Assembly (NCBI GenBank): GCA_902482615.1
Contig: CABTAA010000031.1
Span: 1-11,265 of the forward strand
Reading direction: 5' to 3'
From: an uncultured Collinsella sp.
GTDB taxonomy: Bacteria > Actinomycetota > Coriobacteriia > Coriobacteriales > Coriobacteriaceae
DNA: 11,265 nt
Part shown: one piece after another, positions 7,201 through 11,265 of the stretch
Layout of the letters: each line of letters opens with the position of its first letter
How positions within the stretch are numbered: position 1 is the stretch's first letter
Program-made: the position numbers and the translations under genes
Notes under the pieces: generated by a model
Database searches by the model: none
What the model saw: the letters and a program-made list of their open reading frames with translations, nothing else
What the model was told of the DNA's origin: nothing

Positions 7201-7242
7201 TTAACGCAGATTAATTGATTTCTGCTTATTTTTCTGCGTTAA
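7201..7242. repeat. Inverted repeat TTAACGCAGA / TCTGCGTTAA in an A+T-rich stretch
   Basis: Perfect 10-bp arms (7201-7210, 7233-7242) are separated by 22 nt, with further partial matching outside. A third TCTGC (7221-7225) lies inside, so the left arm could pair with either right arm and two alternative hairpins are possible. It sits between the operon terminator and the ATPase repeats. It could be an operator or a second terminator; TTGATT (7215-7220) with TTAAAA (7239-7244) is a weak promoter candidate in the same place. Confidence 0.6.
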
Positions 7243-7283
7243 AAAATGTCAGCGTCACTGCTTCGATGCCCTTTGGTCGGTCG

Positions 7284-7338
7284 TTAGCAAAACTTGCAAA
7301 AATTAGCAAAACTTGCAAAAATTAGCAAAACTTGCAAA
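7284..7338 (+). repeat. Three 19-bp tandem repeats (iteron-like) at the start of the second ATPase gene
   Basis: The unit TTAGCAAAACTTGCAAAAA occurs exactly at 7284-7302 and 7303-7321. The third copy from 7322 agrees for 17 bases and then changes to GG, producing the Shine-Dalgarno AAAGGAG (7335-7341). Each unit contains the dyad GCAA-AAC-TTGC. There are no spacers, so this is not CRISPR. The array looks like a cooperative binding site for a protein, and it ends in the ribosome-binding site. Confidence 0.9.
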
Positions 7339-7347
7339 GGAGACACC

Positions 7348-8442
7348 ATGGAGTACAGCAAGAACCCCTTTACCCCGACGTTCGGAAGTATCCCTCCCTT
7401 TCTAGCGGGTCGCGAGCATATTCTGCGTGACATCAACCGTGGTTTTATCAACGGCCCGGGAGATCCAAACCTGTCGACTATTTTTACGGGCGCAAGGGGA
7501 ACGGGCAAGACGGCGCTTCTCTCGCTCCTTTCACAAACGGCGCTTGAACACGGTTGGATCGCAGCAAATGTCTCCGCCATGCCAGGCATGCTCGAAGATA
7601 TTATCGAGCGAACCAAAGAAGCCGCAGATAGCTACCTCTCACAGCCTCATGCGCGCATAAACGGCGTTCAAATTGGTCCAGTGGGCATCGATTGGACATA
7701 TGCTCAAGAGGTCCAGGGCAACTGGCGCACACGCATGAATGGCATCTTTAAGCAACTCGAAAAACATGACATCGGACTTCTCATTACCATCGATGAAGTC
7801 ACCGTCGATCTCGAAGAAATGCTTCAATTTGCCTCTGTTTACCAGCACTTTGTACGCGAAGGTAAAAAAGTTGCCCTACTCATGGCAGGACTGCCCTACA
7901 AAGTATCGGCGTTGCTGCGTAACGATTCCGTCTCGTTCCTCAGGCGTTCCCAATATCATCAGTTAGGACGAATCACTGACGTTGAAATTGCAAACGCGTT
8001 TCGCAAAACCGTTGAGGCCGGAGGACGTTCAATCACACCAGAAGCGCTCGAGAATGCTGTGAAGGCCGTCGACGGATTCCCCTACATGATGCAGCTCGTC
8101 GGATATCGCACTTGGGATGTTTCGGAGAACTCGCCCCAAATCAGTGCATCCGATGTCCAGCAGGGTTCCCTACTCGCACGCATGGAGCTGCGTGATCGCA
8201 TTCTCGAAACGACCTATCGAGAGCTTTCCGATAAAGACATTGAGTTTTTACTCGCGATGCTGCCCGATTCTGGCCCCAGCAGGGTCTCGGAGATAGCCAA
8301 ACGCATGGGCGTCGCCAGCAACTACGCAAGCCAATACAAACGCCGCCTTCTCGAGGACGGCGTCATCGGGGAACGTGGGCGTGGTCTCGTTGGCTTTGAC
8401 ATCCCCGCATTCAGGGAGTTCCTGAGCGAGAAAGTCTCCTAG
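7348..8442 (+). CDS. AAA-type ATPase with C-terminal winged helix (Orc/Cdc6-like architecture)
   Basis: The product has 364 residues. The N-terminus NPFTPTFGSIPPFLAGRE leads into Walker A GARGTGKT (48-55) and Walker B LLITIDE (144-150). VALLMAGLP (175-183) occupies a sensor-1-like position. The C-terminal third has a winged helix: LSDKDIEFLLAML, then SRVSEIAKRMGVASNYASQY as recognition helix-turn-helix, then KRRLLEDGVIGERGRG. This is the AAA_16/Orc1-like ATP-binding arrangement and is unlike the DUF234 protein at 1276. I chose the ATG at 7348, with AAAGGAG 6 nt upstream; an in-frame TTG at 7294 would begin within the tandem repeats and lacks a ribosome-binding site. The biological role is not known to me. 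The repeats at the start codon suggest that it binds and controls its own gene. G+C looks lower than in the topoisomerase genes. Confidence 0.88.
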   Translation: MEYSKNPFTPTFGSIPPFLAGREHILRDINRGFINGPGDPNLSTIFTGARGTGKTALLSLLSQTALEHGWIAANVSAMPGMLEDIIERTKEAADSYLSQPHARINGVQIGPVGIDWTYAQEVQGNWRTRMNGIFKQLEKHDIGLLITIDEVTVDLEEMLQFASVYQHFVREGKKVALLMAGLPYKVSALLRNDSVSFLRRSQYHQLGRITDVEIANAFRKTVEAGGRSITPEALENAVKAVDGFPYMMQLVGYRTWDVSENSPQISASDVQQGSLLARMELRDRILETTYRELSDKDIEFLLAMLPDSGPSRVSEIAKRMGVASNYASQYKRRLLEDGVIGERGRGLVGFDIPAFREFLSEKVS

Positions 8443-8460
8443 CACGCGGAGATTGTCCAT

Positions 8461-8551
8461 AAGGACATCAACGCATGGCAATCAGTAATCCTCTTGGTAA
8501 GGGAAGTAGGCTTTCCGCCAACGCTGATTGCCATGCGTTCTTCTTGTCCTT
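8461..8551. terminator. Long imperfect hairpin between convergent genes; probable bidirectional terminator
   Basis: AACGCATGGCAATCAG (8470-8485) and CTGATTGCCATGCGTT (8524-8539) are perfect 16-bp complements. AAGGAC/GTCCTT (8461-8466, 8546-8551) extends the stem beyond an internal loop. Inside, TTGG/CCAA and GGGAAG/CTTTCC (one wobble) close on a TAGG loop. The right end overlaps the stop codon of the minus-strand flavoprotein gene. There is no long T-run, so the terminator role rests on position and stem strength; a structured RNA is an alternative. Confidence 0.6.
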
Positions 8552-9080
8552 AGGCGAGCTTGCGAGCGAGCTCTCGCACCTCTTCTAACTTGGGCGACGA
8601 TGCCATGCTTTCGCGCTCGGTCATACCGCTGATGGTGATAATGCCCTGGTCCTCCCACTTGCAGTACGCGCAGGTTGACTTGTACATGGCGATCGCCGCG
8701 TCATAGACGCCCTCACTGTGACTATCGAGTAAAAGGGCCGTCTTGGTGAACGGGAAACCCGTGGCACCGAAAGCGTACAGGCGGTCGATGGCGGCCTTCT
8801 CCTGCGCAGTGATATCAAACCAGTAGATAGGCGAAGCGAAGACAACCATGTCGGCGTCTTTCAGCGACTCGATCACGTTGGCCATGTCATCCTTCTGCAC
8901 GCAAGTGCCCTCGTGGGCGAAGCAATACTGACACCCCAGACAACCAGCGATTTTCTTACTGGCAACGCGGATGACCTCGACCGTATGGCCACCCTCACGC
9001 GCGGTCTCAGCAAACGCCTCGACCATGGTGTCGGTATTGGCGCCCTTGCGCGGGCTACCGCTCAATACAACGATATTCAT
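8550..9080 (-). CDS. Flavodoxin-fold NAD(P)H-dependent oxidoreductase, iron-sulfur flavoprotein-like
   Basis: The product has 176 residues, the usual length for NADPH-dependent FMN reductase-family proteins. It starts with beta-strand MNIVVLSGSP and the FMN-phosphate loop GSPRKGANT (8-16). SPIYWF (83-88) is the second flavin-contact segment. Cysteines at 47, 50, 53 and 60 form CX2CX2CX6C, fitting the CX2CX2CX4-7C cluster motif of iron-sulfur flavoproteins (ISF), so a [4Fe-4S] cluster is plausible. A second pair, CAYC (137-140), lies near the C-terminus. It probably transfers electrons or reduces quinones, nitro compounds or oxygen species in the cytoplasm; the substrate cannot be told. The ATG at 9080 is preceded by AAGGGAG. 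The gene stands alone, convergent with the ATPase gene and divergent from the LPxTG gene. Confidence 0.88.
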   Translation of the reverse strand: MNIVVLSGSPRKGANTDTMVEAFAETAREGGHTVEVIRVASKKIAGCLGCQYCFAHEGTCVQKDDMANVIESLKDADMVVFASPIYWFDITAQEKAAIDRLYAFGATGFPFTKTALLLDSHSEGVYDAAIAMYKSTCAYCKWEDQGIITISGMTERESMASSPKLEEVRELARKLA

Positions 9081-9097
9081 AAGAATCTCCCTTCTTC

Positions 9098-9117
9098 ATG
9101 CCGCAGGCGCGCGGCAT
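9098..9117. repeat. Perfect 7-bp inverted repeat in the leader of the flavoprotein gene
   Basis: ATGCCGC (9098-9104) and GCGGCAT (9111-9117) have a 6-nt centre, just upstream of the Shine-Dalgarno on the minus strand. It could be an operator or a 5' stem; no regulator gene is adjacent. Confidence 0.5.
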
Positions 9118-9401
9118 ACATTTCGTTGTAACCAAAACGGATGGAGCTATTCAGTCGTCTGCAGGCCACATCTCTCGTCAGTGTTCTCTAGACATAATCT
9201 CACCGCCTGATAACTCCTCGACTGTCTTGACTCTCTCTCCGATAATTGAACAGCAAATCGTTGCTCGCAAAGTATCGACTGTGAGAAAATTAGCTTGAGC
9301 TTTCTCCCTGCTCGCATAAGCGTTCGCGTGAAAGAGCCTAGCCGCATCGGCCAGGCGCAATATAGATCCGCGGAAACCGGCCTACGAACAAGGAGCGTCT
9401 T
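9118..9401. other. Divergent intergenic region with the probable promoter of the LPxTG gene
   Basis: About 280 bp without a coding region lie between the divergent flavoprotein and surface-protein genes. The best plus-strand promoter candidate is TCGACT (9218-9223), 17 nt, GATAAT (9241-9246), which would leave a leader of about 150 nt. A small stem AGCAA-ATCG-TTGCT (9252-9265) follows. TATAGA at 9361 lacks a partner -35. AAGGAG (9390-9395) is the ribosome-binding site of the gene at 9402. I recognise no riboswitch or small RNA. Confidence 0.4.
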
Positions 9402-10322
9402 ATGTATGGACAGCATGTTGCACCGCAGACCCATAACAAACGGACTGGCCTGTCTATCCGCGACGTCAAGCGTCATGCAGGCGCCAGAGTCGCCGCCTTC
9501 GGAGTAAGCATTCTTGTGGCAGGACTGCTTTTGCTACCCTGCGCAGCACTGGCGACAGAAATGCCCGAAACCGATGTCGCAGCACCCATTACCTGCGACG
9601 AAGCCAACGCAGAAGGCAGCCTCACAGCTATCACCGTTGTCGACCATAACTATGACCTGGAGCTCCCTCCTGCCTTCATGTTGGTCCAGAATGAGGCGTT
9701 TGTATACGATTTCCCCGACAAACCCGAGGACTTCATCTACGGGCTTAACGACACCGTCCATCTCTTCAAGATCGACACCGATACCGAAGGCCTTATAAAA
9801 ACCGAGAACCCCAAAGAGGCCAGCGTCTCTATTGCCCTGACCATGATCGACAATCACGTTAGAGCAACCGCAGTCTTTACAGGCGGCTACGCCGACGACC
9901 AAATCCCTTACAGGCTGAACCTCATCAGCTCAACTCACCTTGGCACACACGTTGACCGCGACTTCGACAGCGGGCAGGGGATTATGCACGAAACGCGACA
10001 CGATTACTACATCCGCTACGTCTTCGACAGCGACGTGCACTTGATTGCAACCGATACGAGCGGTTCCAAACCCGATCCAAGTGTTAAACCGAGCCCAGAG
10101 GTCAAACCCGAACCGGAAACCAAGCCCGAGCCCACACCGCAGCCCAAGGCAGAAAAGCCCGCGGCAAATCCCGTTTCCACTAAGGCAGTAGCGGCGGTTA
10201 AACCAGCCAGGACCACCCTACCCGCGACGGGCGACAACGGTGCGATGGCTGTCGCCCTGAGTGTTGCCGGTGGCGCAGTTGCAGCAGTTGGTATTTCCGC
10301 AACAAGGCGTCGCAACCGCTAG
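9402..10322 (+). CDS. LPxTG cell-wall-anchored surface protein with Pro/Lys-rich stalk
   Basis: This is a complete 306-residue sortase substrate. A long basic n-region (1-29) precedes a hydrophobic signal core (30-51, VAAFGVSILVAGLLLLPCAALA), with likely cleavage after ALA51. The exposed domain (about 52-219) is acidic and of unrecognised fold; two segments, VVDHNYDLELPPAF and SVSIALTMIDNHVRATAVFTG, look beta-rich. Residues 220-272 form a KP(D/E/S)P-type stalk suited to spanning the wall. LPATG (273-277), a membrane helix (about 280-299) and RRRNR complete the sorting signal. The ATG is preceded by AAGGAG at 6 nt. No sortase gene is in the window, so the housekeeping sortase is presumed to anchor it. 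Ligand or function cannot be told. The exposed domain is too short for a multi-domain adhesin. Confidence 0.9.
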   Translation: MYGQHVAPQTHNKRTGLSIRDVKRHAGARVAAFGVSILVAGLLLLPCAALATEMPETDVAAPITCDEANAEGSLTAITVVDHNYDLELPPAFMLVQNEAFVYDFPDKPEDFIYGLNDTVHLFKIDTDTEGLIKTENPKEASVSIALTMIDNHVRATAVFTGGYADDQIPYRLNLISSTHLGTHVDRDFDSGQGIMHETRHDYYIRYVFDSDVHLIATDTSGSKPDPSVKPSPEVKPEPETKPEPTPQPKAEKPAANPVSTKAVAAVKPARTTLPATGDNGAMAVALSVAGGAVAAVGISATRRRNR

Positions 10323-10345
10323 CCAGCATTTCGTACCCCGCAGAC

Positions 10346-10374
10346 AAAGCTCTATCCCCGCTCCGATGAGCTTT
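10346..10374 (+). terminator. Weak hairpin after the LPxTG gene, possible terminator
   Basis: AAAGCTC (10346-10352) and GAGCTTT (10368-10374) are perfect arms, extended inward by ATC/GAT with one bulged T. It begins 24 nt after the stop codon. There is no T-run after it, so it may act poorly or only with Rho. Confidence 0.4.
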
Positions 10375-10450
10375 ACTCACCGAGAAGTTTCTTCCCCACG
10401 GAAATGAGTTTCTTTCCAACGGCCGCCTTCACGCCAATCATTACAACCAC

Positions 10451-10825
10451 GTGGGCAGTGCGGGCTTCGAGATCCGCAGCGAGGATGTCCCCCGATGCCC
10501 GCACTGCGGCTGGCAGCTTGTGCCGTGGGTGCGAGACGACACGTTTTTGCTGGGCACGGTATGGCGCGAGAGTCTCGAACGATACGAGCGTTTCATGCGC
10601 GGGCGCGGAGCTGGCCGCGTGCTGTTGCTGGAGCTCGGCGTGGGCGAGATGACCCCCGGCATCATCACGCTCCCGTTCTGGAGCATGACCGCAAAGCTGC
10701 CGGATGCGCACCTGCTGAGCGTAAACATCTCGGGCGACTCGGCCCCGTTGCAGCTCGGAAACAAGGCGGAGGCGATCCAGGCAGACTTGGGTGCCTTGCT
10801 CTCGGCGGCGCGGGCCGACGACTAG
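10451..10825 (+). pseudogene. C-terminal remnant of a Sir2-family NAD-dependent deacetylase-like protein
   Basis: This open stretch of 124 codons reads GFEIRSEDVPRCPHCG, then DDTFL..., then GRVLLLELGVGEMTPGIITL, PFW, and a final DAHLLSVNI segment. That matches, as I recall, the end of the Sir2-like proteins of Firmicutes and Coriobacteria: the second half of the zinc ribbon (CPHC) and the last Rossmann strands. The whole NAD-binding N-terminus, the catalytic His and the first zinc CxxC are missing. The frame is closed by TGA at 10367-10369, and the 27 or so codons between it and the GTG do not look like the family. The GTG at 10451 has no ribosome-binding site. I therefore read it as a 5'-deleted gene. 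Expression of a small zinc-ribbon protein is possible but unsupported. Confidence 0.65.
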
Positions 10826-10829
10826 TAGC

Positions 10830-10849
10830 GCGGCGAGGCGTCTTGCCGC
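10830..10849. repeat. GC-rich hairpin between convergent ends
   Basis: GCGGCGAG (10830-10837) pairs with CTTGCCGC (10842-10849) through one G-T wobble around a GCGT loop. It starts 4 nt after the stop of the Sir2 remnant and lies before the convergent hydrolase gene. No T-run follows on either strand, so terminator function is uncertain. Confidence 0.45.
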
Positions 10850-10902
10850 AAACCGTCCTCGCTAAATGCATGACCGTTAATAAGTAAAAAGCAAGGTGCG
10901 TC

Positions 10903-11265
10903 TTATTTCAAATACTCCTCAAAGAACGCTTTCAGCTTTCCAAACGGAATGACGTCCATCTGATCGTAGAGGTCGGTGTGACTGGCACCGGGGATAATGA
11001 GCAATTCCTTGTTGTCCCCCGTCAGCTTGCTGTACGCGGTTTCGCTGAAATAGCGGGAGTGCGCCTTCTCGCCATGCACCAGCAGCACGGCGGAGCGGAT
11101 CTCGCCGGCGTACTGCAAGATCGGCATATTCAAAAACGACAGCGAAGACGTCACATTCCAACCGCCATTGGAGCCCAGGCTGCGGGGATGGTAGCCTCGC
11201 GGAGTCTTGTAGTAGGCGTAATAGTCCGCCACAAACTGCGGCGCGTCATCGGGCAGCTGATCGAC
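10903..11265 (-). CDS. Alpha/beta hydrolase, C-terminal 120 residues (5' end outside window)
   Basis: The frame is open from the window edge to TAA at 10903-10905. Visible are TPRGYHPRS, SLSFLNMPILQYAGEI, the strand AVLLVHGEKAHSRYFSETAY, and LLIIPGASHTDLYDQ with the probable catalytic His (residue 96 of the fragment), then PFGKLKAFFEEYLK. This order fits the YcjY-like/dienelactone hydrolase-type alpha/beta hydrolases of Gram-positive bacteria. The nucleophile Ser and N-terminal half lie outside. Substrate unknown; such enzymes are small-ester hydrolases or acetyl esterases. An internal GTG at 11232 is not the start, because coding similarity continues upstream of it to the edge. Confidence 0.85.
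   Translation of the reverse strand, partial: VDQLPDDAPQFVADYYAYYKTPRGYHPRSLGSNGGWNVTSSLSFLNMPILQYAGEIRSAVLLVHGEKAHSRYFSETAYSKLTGDNKELLIIPGASHTDLYDQMDVIPFGKLKAFFEEYLK

Noticed and set aside
7284..7338. CRISPR array
   Set aside because: Units are directly contiguous, only 19 bp long, without spacers, and no cas genes are present.
7294..7347. Upstream TTG start giving an 18-residue N-terminal extension of the second ATPase
   Set aside because: The extension would be encoded by the tandem repeats and has no Shine-Dalgarno. The ATG at 7348 has AAAGGAG at good distance and starts at the conserved NPF segment.
8461..8551. Integron attC recombination site
   Set aside because: The imperfect hairpin is reminiscent, but no RYYYAAC/GTTRRRY core pair sits at the ends and no integrase or cassette array is near.
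10495..10887. 130-codon alternative plus-strand frame over the Sir2 remnant
   Set aside because: Arg/Ala/Gly-rich out-of-frame reading without motifs; the overlapping frame 10451-10825 has the recognisable Sir2 C-terminal sequence.

Overview
The window looks like chromosomal DNA from a gut actinobacterium of the class Coriobacteriia, most likely Collinsella or a close relative. This is inferred from the moderately high G+C, LPxTG surface proteins with short Arg-rich tails, a divergent topoisomerase IV-like gene pair, an actinobacterial-type LexA box, and ATPases of a kind common in these genomes. No rRNA, tRNA, insertion sequence or CRISPR array is visible.

Layout. (1) 1-190: the C-terminal tail of what is probably an LPxTG surface protein, then a strong hairpin shared with the convergent gene on its right. 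(2) 195-1110, minus strand: a two-gene operon of a small XRE-type repressor and a four-helix membrane protein. Its near-consensus promoter is bracketed by inverted operator-like motifs. (3) 1170-2658, plus strand: a DUF234-type ATPase (P-loop NTPase, winged helix, PD-(D/E)XK-like end) preceded by two 35-bp inverted repeats, the second of which carries the ribosome-binding site. (4) 2702-7185, plus strand: a consensus SOS box, then a type IIA topoisomerase B-subunit gene and A-subunit gene (topoisomerase IV-like), closed by a strong terminator. (5) 7201-8442, plus strand: an inverted repeat, three 19-bp tandem repeats running into the Shine-Dalgarno sequence, and a second, unrelated AAA-type ATPase with a C-terminal winged helix. 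(6) 8461-9117: a 91-nt imperfect hairpin and a minus-strand iron-sulfur flavoprotein-like reductase. (7) 9402-10322: a complete LPxTG surface protein. (8) 10451-11265: a decayed C-terminal piece of a Sir2-type deacetylase and, convergent to it, the C-terminal part of an alpha/beta hydrolase that runs off the window.

Two themes stand out. First, two different P-loop ATPases with DNA-binding-type C-terminal domains flank the topoisomerase operon. Each carries its own distinctive repeat array directly at its start codon, which suggests self-regulation or self-recognition. Second, the topoisomerase pair sits behind a consensus LexA site, and its A subunit has Ala instead of Ser at the main quinolone-contact position. 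This suggests a DNA-damage-inducible, possibly quinolone-tolerant topoisomerase. These functional links are inferences; the motifs are seen directly.
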